Assembly (NCBI GenBank): GCA_020744425.1
Contig: JAGMUV010000003.1
Location: 3,906,001 to 3,970,000, forward strand
Direction of reading: 5' to 3'
DNA: 64,000 nt
Origin: Dactylonectria macrodidyma
Lineage: Eukaryota > Ascomycota > Sordariomycetes > Hypocreales > Nectriaceae
Positions 1 through 11,375 of the stretch are shown here, piece after piece. Every line of letters starts with the position of its first letter. Within the stretch, counting starts at the first letter, position 1. A program made the position numbers and the translations under genes. The notes under the pieces were generated by a model. The model did not search any database. It was not told where the DNA came from and saw only the letters and a program-made list of their open reading frames with translations.

Positions 1-309
1 TGTCTCCTTACTCGCGATCCGGTCTCAGTCTAGTCGCATCGTGATTTACGTCAAGATCCAGCTCTCTGCTCTACTTGATTTCTGCATTTGTAAGCTAGAC
101 AAACACCTGTGGCGAACGATTTGGCTGGGATAGTCGCATGCATTACCATGTTTACTGTGCCTCGTCTCGATGTGATGAAAGGGCAAGTTGCGCCGCTCTT
201 CAGCATTGTCCGCTTGAATCTCATCATTATCATTGTTTTGAGAGTATAAACCTGGTATCCTATGTGTAATCTTCAATCTGCAGGTGGTATCATTTGGTCC
301 TTTTCCTCA
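1..309. other. Spacer downstream of the permease
   Basis: This is the 3' flank of the minus-strand amino-acid permease. Only short overlapping open frames occur and none resembles a known protein. I see no RNA gene or repeat in it. Confidence 0.5.
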
Positions 310-2995
310 TTAACGCAATTCCGATGGTCTAAATCCTGTCCCATAACCCCCATGAGGGTCTTCATAGTATTGTTGGTGTTGCTGCTGCTGGTATTGTTGG
401 CGTTGTTGTTGCTGGTTGTGTTGGTCATACTGATACCGCTGGCTTTGTTGGTGATATGGCTGCTGTTGATCAAACTGCTGGAATTGTTGCTCTTGTCGTT
501 GTTCCTGTTGCTGCCCTTGTACCAACATATCAAAATCTGTCCCTGCCAATGACATCGGTTGTACTGGCTGATCATCCATCCCTCCATTAAATGCCGTCTG
601 CTCCGGTCTTCTGTGTCTCAAGGTCTCTTTTCCCACCCAGCTCAGGAACACCGTCTCATGGACGAGCACGAGGCCACCGCTCCCGCGACCTTCTTTATCA
701 TCGCTGGCGAAACCATCCGCGTCCTCGAAATGCGGTTTCTTCTCAACAACAAACACCTTGTGGTGGTTTCGGTAGGTTCGCCATGCAATGGCCACAAAGC
801 CAAGGAACCAGACGACACCGCTGGCGATGATGATCCAAGAGATGGCGGGCGCGAGCCACCATTTAATGGTTTGGGTGATGTCGCTGTTTGGCTTGATCCA
901 GGTATTGACAACGGGCCAGAGACCGCCAATCGTATAGATGAGGGCGCAGGTGACGCTGAGGGCCGGGTTGATGCGTTTACCGGTCATTCCGCTCCAGGTC
1001 AAAGGAGCCGCGGACCGGCTCTGCGCATTATCGACTCCCTCGGTTGCTGGTGGTCCTCTGAAACGCAGGATGAGAATACCGATGCCCAAAAAGGTTCCAA
1101 AGAAGGCATTGATGGTGTATGCGCTCAGGCTCGTGAGCAACGTGTATGCATTATCGGGAGTCATACCCCACGTCGCGAAGATGAGCACGACGCAGGATAT
1201 GAGATGCAGGATGAATGCGCCCACCGGCGTTCTCTCGGTATGCTCCTCCGGTGAGAACCAGCGGATTCGCAGGATCGAGGTAAACCATCCCTTCTTTTGG
1301 AGCCATTTGAGGAGGCGGCCTAGGGAAAGATCTCTGTCAGAGGCGAAGAACTTCGCAAAGGGAATGATTCCCTCCTTAGCAATTTCCTGCTTCACGCGGG
1401 CCGCAGTGTAAGTCATCACAATGATGTTTCCCATACTAGCAATGGCCAGGAAGGCATTGAAAATGCGGATGCCAGTCTTGTCGTCGGAAACTTGCCCAAG
1501 GGTAAGCTCAAAGAAGCGCTGAGCGACACCGCCTGGATAGTTAATTTGGTCTTCCTTGGGGACAACAACCATCTGCTATTGCGTTAGTAACGAGAAACGA
1601 GTCAAATAGGGAGATGAAATACGCACATATGAGATGTTGACAGCCATGTACAGCAAGACCACGGTAGACACGCTCAGGATCATCGCAATGGGGTGCTTCC
1701 TCTTGGGTCGGCTAATCTCACCCAAAACATAATTAGGCTGCTCAAACCCCGAGAAGGAGAAGATGATGGCCAGGAAGGCTTGGGCGTATCCGTTGGCATC
1801 GCCGGAAGCGCCAGCAAAGGCATGTTTGGTGCTGGTGTTGTCCGTGATGATGTTGTCCGTCTTCTTCAAGCCGCCGGCGCCCACAACAATAGCGGTGACG
1901 ATGATGAGCAAGAGGATCAAGACCTTGATGATGGCCAACACGTTGTTAAGGAAGATGCCACCTCGGCGAGAGACAGTGTGGATGAAACAAGTGAGAACTG
2001 CGATGCCGAGCGCGATGCCCCTGACGGCGCCGTTGCTCGGGTCTTCGACATCAGCGGCTCGGAGGACTCGGATGGCGAAGCTTATGGAGTTGCCCGCCAT
2101 GTTTCCTAAGGCAATGAAAGCGATGGCAAAGAGACAGGTGCTGAGAAGGACGGTGTCCTTGCGGTAGGCGGGTTTGCGGTAGACGTATTGGAGGTAGTTG
2201 AGGTCGCCACCACTTCGAGGGACGCTCTGCTCAACACCATTGATTACGTAGCGGGGAACGTTGAGGCCGTACTCGATGTACACGTGCATCCCAGAAAGGC
2301 AGTAAATGATACCTGCGAACCAGAGGAGTAGAGAGGCGCCAGTTGAATGGGTTCCTTGCATGACACGTTGAGGCGAGTTGAAGATGCCGGTTCCTGAGGT
2401 ATGCTTGTTAGTGATTCCAGGGTAGGTATTTCAACACAACACCTCCACCAAAACTACAGGAAAACGCCCGTACGCATTCTTTACGCAGAACTACTGCGTC
2501 GAATGGCATCAACAATGAATTTGCGTTGATCCTCATGAATTGGTTGAAATAAATTCTCGGGGAGTTCTTGACTAATAGTCATGTCATAGAAACGATGGCT
2601 CCCGCATAAGCCGGGGATGTGGTTCCTTCCTTGTCGAATCCATCCCCACTTGGGTGTCACCTCCCGAGCACGACCCAAACTCAACTTCAACTTCACTTTG
2701 AACTTCATCTTCAACCTCAACTTGGACATGTGTCTTCTTCGCATCTTAATAGGAGATATCACACCCTCTCACACGCATAAAAGATACCAAACACACTCAT
2801 GGACTTACCAATCATGCGGTTCATCACCAGGCACATGACGTCAAAGTAGCCCAGTCGAAATCGCTCCTGCGGCGCCTCTGTCACAATCTCGTTGGGATTA
2901 TTTGTTGGATCCAATTCATCGCTGCTCATGGACGCATCGTCGCGCACAGGTGCTGACGAGCGGAAGCCGGTTGTAGATGGAGGGAAGTCGTTCAT
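310..2995 (-). CDS. Amino-acid permease, LAT/Mup1-like (APC superfamily), with Gln-rich tail
   Basis: This is a plasma-membrane amino-acid transporter of the APC superfamily, closest in style to the L-type/Mup1 (methionine permease) group. Exons on the minus strand are 2809-2995, 1627-2393 and 310-1572, giving 738 aa. The only in-frame ATG at the 5' end is at 2995; the reading frame opens further upstream without an ATG. The first membrane helix carries the conserved NRMIGTGIF signature, which is split by intron 1 and restores exactly across the junction. About twelve hydrophobic segments follow. After the last helix there is a cytosolic tail of about 150 residues that is very rich in Gln and Tyr and is encoded by CAG/CAA runs at roughly 350-530. 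Intron 1 is 415 bp, long for this genome, and intron 2 is 54 bp. The substrate cannot be read from the sequence; methionine or another neutral amino acid is a family-based guess. Confidence 0.85.
350..530 (-). repeat. CAG/CAA-rich tract encoding a polyglutamine-rich tail
   Basis: On the plus strand this is a run of TTG/CTG trinucleotides, read on the minus strand as CAA/CAG. It encodes the Gln-rich C-terminus of the permease. The mixture of synonymous codons argues for selection on the amino acids rather than recent slippage of a single triplet. Confidence 0.8.
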
Positions 2996-4324
2996 TGTTC
3001 CAGCTATCTCGCCAACGGAGCGGGCACTGGACAACAGTCGGTGACAATTCAATCAAGACGGAACTGGGCTAGGAGCGAAGATGAGGCGGGACGGCACAAT
3101 AAGACTCGGGCATCCGGGACGTCAAGCGTTAAGTAACGCATCTAGGCTGTGTTGCTTCAAGGCCTTGGCAATATACACGGCAGCCGGGCGAGCAGCCTTG
3201 TCCCGGAATGGCCTGGACTACACGCGAGAGACACGGGTCAGGAATGCCTCACTTCGTCGTGTGATCTCAAAGGCGCGTCTGCGGCTGCCTGCTCGCCTCA
3301 GGAGTCCAGGCAGTCTTGAATCCAGCTTATCGGCTGGTCTGCCTTGCGCCCACTCATCCACACTCGCTGCCACCCGCGAACATGTCGGAATCATGCTGCA
3401 GGGCGGGCGCTCAATGGCGATGCCGGTATCCTTTTAGGCCAAGCCATCCCCTCTTGCGCAGGCACAGCCCCCCTGGCTAGGAATGCAGCATATTGGACGC
3501 CAAGCCGAGCTGAATGACCTGGGGTGGACAAAATAACCCAACGCGGGGAAGCGGGTCATCCTAGAACTTGGCGTCTTGCCCAGATTTGCGATGACAACCA
3601 GCCATTATCAACCCACGTCTCACAATCCGATAAGCATGGCGTCCCCCATTGACCAAGCTGGAGACAGCTCCTTAGCGCATCGGGTGGTTAACGGCACCGA
3701 AGGCCGGAAGTGGAACAACACTACCCTCGCTAATACTGACTCGTTTATTCTGTCACCTCCAGAAACACGACTCTCGCCCTGCTATCCTGTATTGGCAACC
3801 TGCCTGATAGCTCCTAGCCGAGCACCATCCGACCATCCATTCTACCCCTCCAACCTGGCTTGCCCCCCCTTCGAATGGCATATCGTACGGATGCCTGTCT
3901 GTCTCATCTAGCCGTACATTTCATGGCCTAAAGGTCTTCTGTTTGAACTTGTCTGAGTCAGGCCCTGCCGCCGTCCACCCCATACAACGCAGAGTCAATT
4001 TGGCCAGCCTCACTTTCCCTTATCCTCATACCGATGACCTGGGCAGTGCCCCCCTCATCCGCTCTCTTTGACGCATCACACCCATCATAATTGGTTCTGT
4101 CTCCTGTGTCACCCTCCCATCCAGCCCAGCCTGCAGCCTAATTAGCTAGCCAGCGTTTCTTATGAACATAGCCGCTCTCCCACGAGGGGGTCCCTTGCAT
4201 GTCATTCTCCATTTCTTCTCTGTAATCCCTCACATCCTCAGTCTCACATTTGAGTTGTTTGTCAACTCATTGTAACCTCAGCGTGCCCCCTTAAGTTCTA
4301 CTCAACAGCCGGGGGCAGCTACTG
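2996..4324. other. Divergent intergenic region
   Basis: This 1.3 kb spacer lies between the divergent permease (-) and the 860-aa unknown protein (+), so it must hold both promoters. The two larger open frames, near 3081-3437 and 3576-3911, have no recognisable similarity and no fungal splice architecture. The last 150 bp before 4325 are pyrimidine-rich, as fungal leaders usually are. Confidence 0.5.
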
Positions 4325-7312
4325 ATGGCAGTACAACCTGGAGATATCATCAACTTTGGAAAGTTGGCCTGGGATATTTACCGATACGGCTGGTCCGACG
4401 ATCTCAACGCAAGTGAGTCCATGCTTCTCGCATCTCAGTTGCTCCCACACTGGGGGGGGGGCCTTGCGAGGCTCCCAGGGCGGATTCGCTTCTTTAGCCT
4501 CCAGCACAAACCACCCGACGCAATGCAATTGCCAATCCTTCAGACTCCTCCTGCCACTTTAGTCTTTCCGATACGTGATTTTTCTCACATGCTAACTGAA
4601 CTTAGCAAGGTCATACAACGAGTTTGGCAGAGACGTCAAGTATCTCGCAGAGAGCCTCGACATCCTCACACGAGTCGTTGCCCAAGCCAACTCGTCACTC
4701 CAAAGACAGGGCGGATACAACGCTGTTGCACGATGGGATCGATCGTCTTTGGGCCAGATCATCGGTGACTACCAGGCCACGCTTCGCGAATGTCATGAAT
4801 TACTCAGGTCGAATGAGCGGTATCGCATTGGCGGCAATCCGCTGCGCAATATTGAATGGAATGTCCTCGTTCAACCCACGGCCGATCAACTGCGTCAGCG
4901 GATTTCTCTGCACAATTCGAAGATCCTCCATGTATTGAAACCTTTTGAGATGTAAGCCTGTTCCTTCGCCAGGCTTCCTAACCTTGTGCTGACTCTTACA
5001 GCGACCTCCTCTGTCGTGTTCGACAGGACATCCAATATATGCACCATGATATTGTTCGGAGGATCAGCGCCGTTCACCATGACATCTATCGAATTATGGG
5101 CGTGCTCGTCCCTGATCTCGAACAAGCGCTCCACCAGCAGGCACAACGCCATGTCACCCTCATCGATGTTCCAATCGACATGGCTGAACGTTTTCGCCTC
5201 GAGGCTCTCACAGATCGTCCCGAATACACTAGCGACGCGGAGTTTGAGCTTGAGGAACTTTCGGATGCGTTTATTTTGAACTTTGACAAGGGGACGATCA
5301 ACTTCAAAAGCGGTATGATCGTCACGGAGCGTATCCCACCGATAGATCAATACGTCAATTTGCTCAAGTGTGTTTGGCTTCTCAAACGCATTCAGCAGTC
5401 ACCGCCACTCCAAAACGCCACTCACGAATCGCACTGGCCTTCATATGTCCACCAACTCGAAGACGTAAGTCAACTCTGTGGCTGACACTTGAGCAACGGC
5501 GCTGATTCTCTTAGGTTATTTCAATCCAATGCACACGTTTTGGGCAAGAACTCGTCAAACCGGATCTGATTCCACCAATGGTGAGACGAGATATGTTTTC
5601 AATCTGGCCAGAGAGAGAACCAACGCCACTAGTGCCCGTTGTAACGGGAGACGAGTTGATGGAACAACTGCTCGAAGTGTAGGCCCCCCCTCCACTCATA
5701 CCACCTACCACTTTGTTAGACCCAAAGCTGACCCAGCTCAGACCACTTCAAACCCCTGCAGCGAACGTCGAACAGAAGGCCAAGCTTCTTAGACGCATGG
5801 GTGAGGATGGCCGGCGGTTCCGAATCCTGATAACGGGCACCGAGCAGACAGCATCGGGGCGACCACGTCGACAAAGTATGTCTTGAAACCCATTCATAAA
5901 GCCCTTATCTAACCATGGGTGTAGCCGAGGTGATTGACTTTGATATCTCTTCTGTCATTCTCAACCCCCAATACGCCTTGCCGAACAACCCTGGGATGAT
6001 ACGAGAAATGATTCTTCGGCGAGATGAGAGAATCGCAAGGATGTCATTTACGAAGCTAAGCCATGTCCTCAAATTTCAGCAGGCTATCACCGGCTTTAAA
6101 CCCTACGAATCCTACACGCAATACAATGTCATGGTCAGCTTTGTTATTGTCGGTCGCAAAGATCCCCTCTTAGAGAAAGCATCAATTCAGCTTTGGATCC
6201 CCAAAGAGGTTGAAGGATCACTCGTCACTACTAGCGACGCCGCAGCTGAGGCGACTCAAGTCCCTTCACCTTCTCGGTCAGGTTCCGTGGCAACATCCAA
6301 CATTGGTGGCATGCCAACGTCGCCAGTGTTCAGCCGCGACGCCTTTACAATGTCACCAAGCCCATATAGAATGTCCGGAGACCGTCTATCAACGAGCCCA
6401 CCAAGCAGGCAACCAGGTCTGCAGACAATTCCTCAGCGACAACCTCCTAGCCCAGGACTTTCTTCCAACTCGTGGCAACGGCAAGATTCTCCAAACGGCA
6501 TAGGAACGACGCCACCAGAAAGGCAAAGCTTCATGGGAATACAGTCACCAGTTCGCAGGCCAGTCGGCCAGCCACCATCCTCACGCCGGAATAGCAACCT
6601 AGCTACAACTATATCGAACTCCACTAACGGAACCTCACCTAGCCGTGCTTTCAGTATCTCTAGCGCTGTCTCGACAAGCGCAGTTTCCAATACTAGTAAC
6701 TCGTCCGGAAGTGATGTGCGTAGCACAACCATCTCGACGGGAACGAATACAACTGGCCTCTTGCATCGACGGCCCCCGAAACCGATGCTTGTACTGTTCA
6801 CTCAAAATCCGCAAGACGGCAAGACATCTTTTGTCACGATTCAAATCGATGAAGAGACATCCGTAAACCCTGACCGCTGCAACTGTCGAAGATCCGGCAG
6901 AGAGGGAACAATGTGTCCCATTGCGGCCATCGAGAAGCGTGGGGGTGATACTAATCTGGCTGCACGACGGTACGAGTCGACATCCCTGACTGGTAAAGAT
7001 ATGGACTGGAACATTGCGCGTCTCGCGCTCAGCAACCCAGCATCGACGAGCAACGCCGCCACATGGGAAAAGCTGAAGCGTTTGAGCATCATGTTCCCAG
7101 AACCCAACACCAGGGCCGCGTTTGGCGGCACACCAAACCAGTGCCGTTGCAAGGTCAGGACCCAGGGCGAGCTAACAAACTGCTTGAACAGTGGCCACAA
7201 GGGGCTGTGGGGTCGGGTCCAAGAAGTTTACAGGAGGCAGGCGAATGCCTATCACCAGGCGAGGTACGGGGCACAACAGCAGGTTGTGAACGGACTGATG
7301 ACTAGGGACTGA
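4325..7312 (+). CDS. Unrecognised fungal protein with helical N-terminus and Cys-rich C-terminus
   Basis: Six exons (4325-4412, 4606-4951, 5002-5464, 5515-5678, 5742-5875, 5925-7312) join in phase to give 860 aa. I do not recognise a named family. The first ~300 residues look fully helical and open with a PGDIINFGKLAWDIY-type sequence of the kind seen at the N-terminus of many fungal multidomain proteins; whether this is a HeLo-like or STAND-associated helix bundle is a guess. A Ser/Pro/Thr-rich linker follows (about residues 500-690). The C-terminal ~170 residues hold spaced cysteines (CNC...C, then CRC...C), suggesting a metal-binding or disulfide fold. Intron 4 (63 bp, GTAGGC donor, GCTGAC branch, CTCAG acceptor) is the weakest junction: without it there is an in-frame TAG at 5680. 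No signal peptide or membrane helix is evident. It is convergent with the purine permease downstream. Confidence 0.75.
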
Positions 7313-7621
7313 ATAAACTGTGTTTTGTTATTACTATTATGGGAAAAAGGGTTATGGAACAATGTGAAGATTAGGGCACGGCCGGCGTCACAGATGGGGC
7401 TAAATGCAAAGAGGGCGTTTGAAGCCACATATAGTCATGTAGTCATGAATCAAGGGGTATATTTGGTTGAGACACAATCGTTCGCCTGTGATGTACTTGT
7501 CTTGCTAATCAATACAAGATGAGGTGACATACGCGGTTGTCTCAAAATGGCGTCGTTACCCCCAATCGCCAGTATTACAAACAATAAACATGAAACTCCT
7601 TCTTTTGCCTCCTGAGTAAGT
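7313..7621. other. Convergent 3' spacer
   Basis: The 3' ends of the 860-aa protein gene (+) and the purine permease gene (-) face each other across about 310 bp. The sequence is AT-richer than its flanks, as expected for 3' untranslated regions. No gene is seen. Confidence 0.5.
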
Positions 7622-9455
7622 CTAGCCCTGCTTCTCCGTCTTCTGCTGCTCGATGCTATGATCCCTGCTGGACCCGGCGACGGGGGCCTCCGGGCTCGTC
7701 TCGTGGAGGACGACGTTGGTCTCAGAGCGGGCGGCGTCGATGTCGTCCTCAAGCTCCTCGGGCAGGATCAAGTTGAGGAACATGCAGACAAAGGCGGTGA
7801 CAGCGAAGCCGGTCTCCATGACGAGGACGATGGCATCGAAGAAGCCCTGGAGGGAGCGGTTGTCGCCCTCATAAGTGAAGACGGTGTCGAAGTAGTTGGG
7901 AACGAGGGTGGCGCCGTAGCCTAGAGCGAGACCGGCGGTGAGCACGAAGCGGTTGCGGCGGGTAAAGGGGACGCCGCGGGTGATGATAGACAGGCCGGAG
8001 ACGGCGACGGCGCTGAAGAGGAAGGTGGTCATGCCGCCGAGGACGGCCGAGGGGATGGCGATGAGCGAGGCGGCGAACTTGGTGAAGATGCCCATGATGA
8101 GAAGGAACATGGCGCAGGCGAGGCCGGCCTTGCGGTTCGCGCAGCGCGTCAGCACGATGACGCCGTTGTTCTGGGCGAAGACACTGCCGGGCGTCATGGT
8201 CATGAGGGCGCCGATGCAGCCGGCCAAAGCGTCGGACAGGATGCCGCCCTGGATTCGGGACTCATAGATGGGTCCGGTGACCTCGAGGCGCGAGACATCG
8301 CAGGTAGCCGTGATGTCGCCGATGGCCTCGGTGGCGAGGATGAGGAAGACGGCCATCAGGGGCAGGACGAGGGGCCCGTACACGGACAGCGGGAAGGTGT
8401 GAACCCAGGCGAAGGAGGCGACGGGGGCCGAGTCGATGCCCGAGCGGTCGAAGTAGCCGCAGGCGGCGGCGATGATGCAGCCCGTCAGAAGGCCGATGAC
8501 GACGGAGGTGGACTTCATGATGGGAGAGCCAAAGCGCTCACACAGGATGATGGTGAGGAAGACGGAGAAGCCGAGACCGAGGAACTCGGCAGAGCCCCAG
8601 GGCAGCGGGCGCGGGGCGTTGATGTTGGGGCACAGGGCGAAGAGACCCTCGGTGGCGGTCGCGCAGCTGCCGCTGCCGCCCATCCAGTTCTGGAAGCCGG
8701 ACTTGATGAGCTTGATGCCGATGAGCATGACGGTGGGACCGGTGACGATGGGCGGCAGCAGGCGGAGCAGGATCCGGGCGGGCACGAAGGAGATGAGGAT
8801 CTCGAAGAGGGAGCAGACGGCGGCCGTTCCGATGATGGCGCCGTAGCCCTTGGGGCAGGGTAGCAGGGTGCCGTCATCGCCAGTCGGGCAGTATCCGTTT
8901 GCGTACATCTGGGTGAAGGCGCCCTGGGCGATAGGGATGACGCTGAAGGAGATGCCAACGACGGAGAGAAGACCAGTTCCAAGATAGTACCTAAATTTGA
9001 CGTGTTAGTGGCACAAAGACTTCAATTGCGCAAATTGGAGAGATGTACTTGGTGCCAAAGAGTCTGAAGCGTGTAATCTGGATCGACGAGAAGATGCCCG
9101 AGACGATCAGGGCTGTGGAGACGAGGTACTGCTGTTGATCGGCCTCGAGGTTGGCGGCGCTGCTGATGATCATAGGGGGCGTGATGATGCCCGCCAGCAT
9201 GGCCAGGGCGTGCTGGAAACCCAGGAGCAAGGCGAGGAAGACGGGCATCTTATCGTTGAGGCCGAAGAACGGGCTGGCCTGCGTCGACTTCTTCATAAAG
9301 GGCAGGTTGGGGCGGAAGAGGAAGGCATAGTCGTAATCGCCAATAAGACCATCGCGAGTGGTAAATGCCTTCTTGACGCCATTGATGCGCTGCTTAAAGG
9401 TCTTGGAGGGAGCCTCTTCGGGCACAATGGCTCGGGGAACTTGATCCTCATCCAT
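7622..9455 (-). CDS. Uric acid-xanthine permease, UapA/UapC type (NCS2/NAT family)
   Basis: This is a proton-coupled plasma-membrane importer of uric acid and xanthine. Exons are 9049-9455 and 7622-8990, giving 591 aa against 574 for Aspergillus UapA. The intron falls inside the TKYYLGTG segment. The start is the first ATG, at 9455; the frame upstream opens with TTG. The NAT signature QNNGVIVLTR lies at residues 409-418 and the ATEAIGD segment places a Glu at 357. These match the substrate-binding Gln408/Asn409 and Glu356 described for UapA, so urate/xanthine specificity is a good inference and a pure uracil carrier is unlikely. About 14 hydrophobic helices are visible. The cytosolic ends are charged, and the tail is Glu-rich. 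No other purine-catabolism gene lies nearby. In Aspergillus the homologues respond to nitrogen status and UaY; I did not establish a matching site here. Confidence 0.93.
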
Positions 9456-10160
9456 TGCGGACGGCTGCAAGTGGAAGTGGTGGAAGTGGTCTGAGGACTG
9501 ATAGCTCGACAGGGGTGAGGCGATGCGCAGCTGTCAGTAGCGAGTCGACCTTAAGAACCCGGGATTGCAGTGAAGATGTCTGTACTCGAGATCAGAACCC
9601 ATAAAGGATGGGACATGGACGAGTATATGTATGAAATTGTTGGCAATTGGGCGTTTGGTCTAAGCGACGATGTCCGCATCGGACGGGCCCGTGGTTGCGT
9701 GGGTTCTGGCGCCGGCGGCCAGAATGCAACGCTGATAGTACTGCGCTGATGATGGTCAGTTTGGTTAGAAGCCGGAGAGATTGCTTATCAGTTGCTTCTC
9801 CAGCCGCAGAGCGGCCAAGGTGAGTGGTCAGTGGCCAGGATTGCAGCATGCAAGCCCGGCAAAGTGGGTGTGCTGCGGGTCTTGATCAAGTGCTGGGTGG
9901 AGTTTTGGGCCAAGATCCGTCATGTCGAATGACGAGGTGTGTGCGGAACTAGATATTCGGAGTGATACCCGGGGGGCGTGATTACAGGAAAGAGTCAGGC
10001 TGGTGGGGGCCTTTGGCTCAACCTATTGGGTCAAGATGAAGCGTAGAAACAGAAAATGCATTTCATGCAACTTGTTGTATCTGGATTGTCCGTCTTCGTT
10101 TTCGTTTCCATTGTTCCATCGATTCCCGCAAAGCCGCATGTGTGCGCGCTGCAACCTGCA
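9456..10160. other. Spacer containing the purine permease promoter
   Basis: About 700 bp separates the permease start from the 3' end of the PPAT gene, both on the minus strand. It should contain the permease promoter. No coding potential beyond short random frames is seen. Confidence 0.5.
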
Positions 10161-11375
10161 TCATGTCTCGCGCTTCGCCGCTGCCCGTTGCTCTCTGATG
10201 GTAGTGCTGCTAATCTTGGCGCTGAAGTCCTCTGCCTTGGCTTCGCTACCTTCGTCCATGCCTCGTGCGTCCAACACATCAATTTCGTACACTTCCAAGG
10301 GATGCCATCCCTTTTCGGTTCTCCTGTCATTGATGGCCTTGCCGCCGCCCCGAGTCTCGGCTGAGACGACAATGACATCCATGTTCTCCTCCGTGATGGT
10401 AGGCCCGAAAGGATCGTGGATGTTGACGCAACGAACTCGTACAGTGCCATTGCGCAATGTGGCGACCAGCTCGTCGGGTTCAGACACAGTAAGAGGGACC
10501 GTGGTTGTAGTCTTGAGTTCCAAGAGGGTGCAGAGGAAGGAAAGGACATTTTGGGCACGCTCATCCCAAGACTGAAGCTCCTCGGCGTACTTTTTGTTGA
10601 CAAGCAACTCGTCGCCGGATATCCCAACGATGAGGGTGCATGTGTTGCCTGAATCTTCCTTGGGGATATCAAGAAGTAACACAGTCGCATGTAGGAGCAA
10701 CTTGTGTCCAGGGTGTAGATGGTCAAACGTCCCTCCTAAACATGTGGTGCCAGCAAGCTTTGGCTGATCCGTTGTTGTACCACTAGTCTCCGTGACCATG
10801 GTAATTCCTCCTTCAACAGCAATGAGCTGTTGAAAGGTGTACTTTTGCTTTTCGGCAAATTGGAGGAAATCAGACAGCAGCTTGTAGCCCTCCTCATTGC
10901 TGGGATGGAAGACGGAATCCCAGGGTTGTGCGTTTGAGGCAAAGGTGGCAAGGTCAAGAATAGCGGTGCGGTTAGGTTCATAGTCGCCATTCGGGCCAGG
11001 CCAGTACTTGCGCTCGGGCTCATGATCGACCAACACGATGCGGGAATCCACGCTCTCCGGCCCAGCACTTATATCAACGTCGATGGCCTCGCTTGCGCAG
11101 ATACTGGAGACGAGAGTATAGAGGGCAGCCAACAGCGATTGAGCCTCGGTCCAGCGGACAGACTTGGCTCTTGGCGACGGCCCATCCAGTATGGGACAAG
11201 CGACAACGATGACCAGTGTGGCCGACTTGGTGGGGTTCTTCAGCTTGGTGAGAACAGCAGTGAGGGGCGCTCGATAGGCGGCATCGAGGGCAACAAGGGA
11301 TGAGGGGCGTGGCGGGGCAGGAAGCAGAAGAAGCGCAGGTGCCTTGGTGCTAGAGTGGTTCGCAGTGGTCGCCAT
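10161..11375 (-). CDS. CAB4: Phosphopantetheine adenylyltransferase (coenzyme A synthesis)
   Basis: It transfers AMP from ATP to 4'-phosphopantetheine to make dephospho-CoA, the fourth step of coenzyme A synthesis, in the cytosol. The intronless frame encodes 404 aa starting from an ATG in a GCCATGG context. The nucleotidyltransferase core begins at residue 214 with GGTFDHLHPGH, which contains the HxGH ATP-binding motif. The family's second signature, ISSTTIR, sits close to the C-terminus. The first ~200 residues form the poorly conserved N-terminal domain typical of the eukaryotic Cab4/CoaD-like proteins. No dephospho-CoA kinase domain follows, so this is the monofunctional fungal form rather than the bifunctional animal enzyme. 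The neighbours are unrelated in function. Confidence 0.92.
   Translation of the reverse strand: MATTANHSSTKAPALLLLPAPPRPSSLVALDAAYRAPLTAVLTKLKNPTKSATLVIVVACPILDGPSPRAKSVRWTEAQSLLAALYTLVSSICASEAIDVDISAGPESVDSRIVLVDHEPERKYWPGPNGDYEPNRTAILDLATFASNAQPWDSVFHPSNEEGYKLLSDFLQFAEKQKYTFQQLIAVEGGITMVTETSGTTTDQPKLAGTTCLGGTFDHLHPGHKLLLHATVLLLDIPKEDSGNTCTLIVGISGDELLVNKKYAEELQSWDERAQNVLSFLCTLLELKTTTTVPLTVSEPDELVATLRNGTVRVRCVNIHDPFGPTITEENMDVIVVSAETRGGGKAINDRRTEKGWHPLEVYEIDVLDARGMDEGSEAKAEDFSAKISSTTIREQRAAAKRET

Noticed and set aside
262..552. Leu-rich plus-strand frame resembling a membrane protein
   Set aside because: It is the complement of the CAG/CAA tract of the permease tail, which reads as Leu codons on the opposite strand.
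5677..5741. In-frame TAG at 5680 in the 860-aa protein gene, suggesting a premature stop or readthrough
   Set aside because: A 63-bp intron (5679-5741) with a GTAGGC donor, a GCTGAC branch site and a CTCAG acceptor removes the stop and keeps the frame, so splicing explains it.
8399..8863. Long Gly/Asp/Glu-rich plus-strand frame opposite the purine permease
   Set aside because: It is an antisense shadow of a GC-rich permease exon; its composition is what the complement of hydrophobic codons produces.
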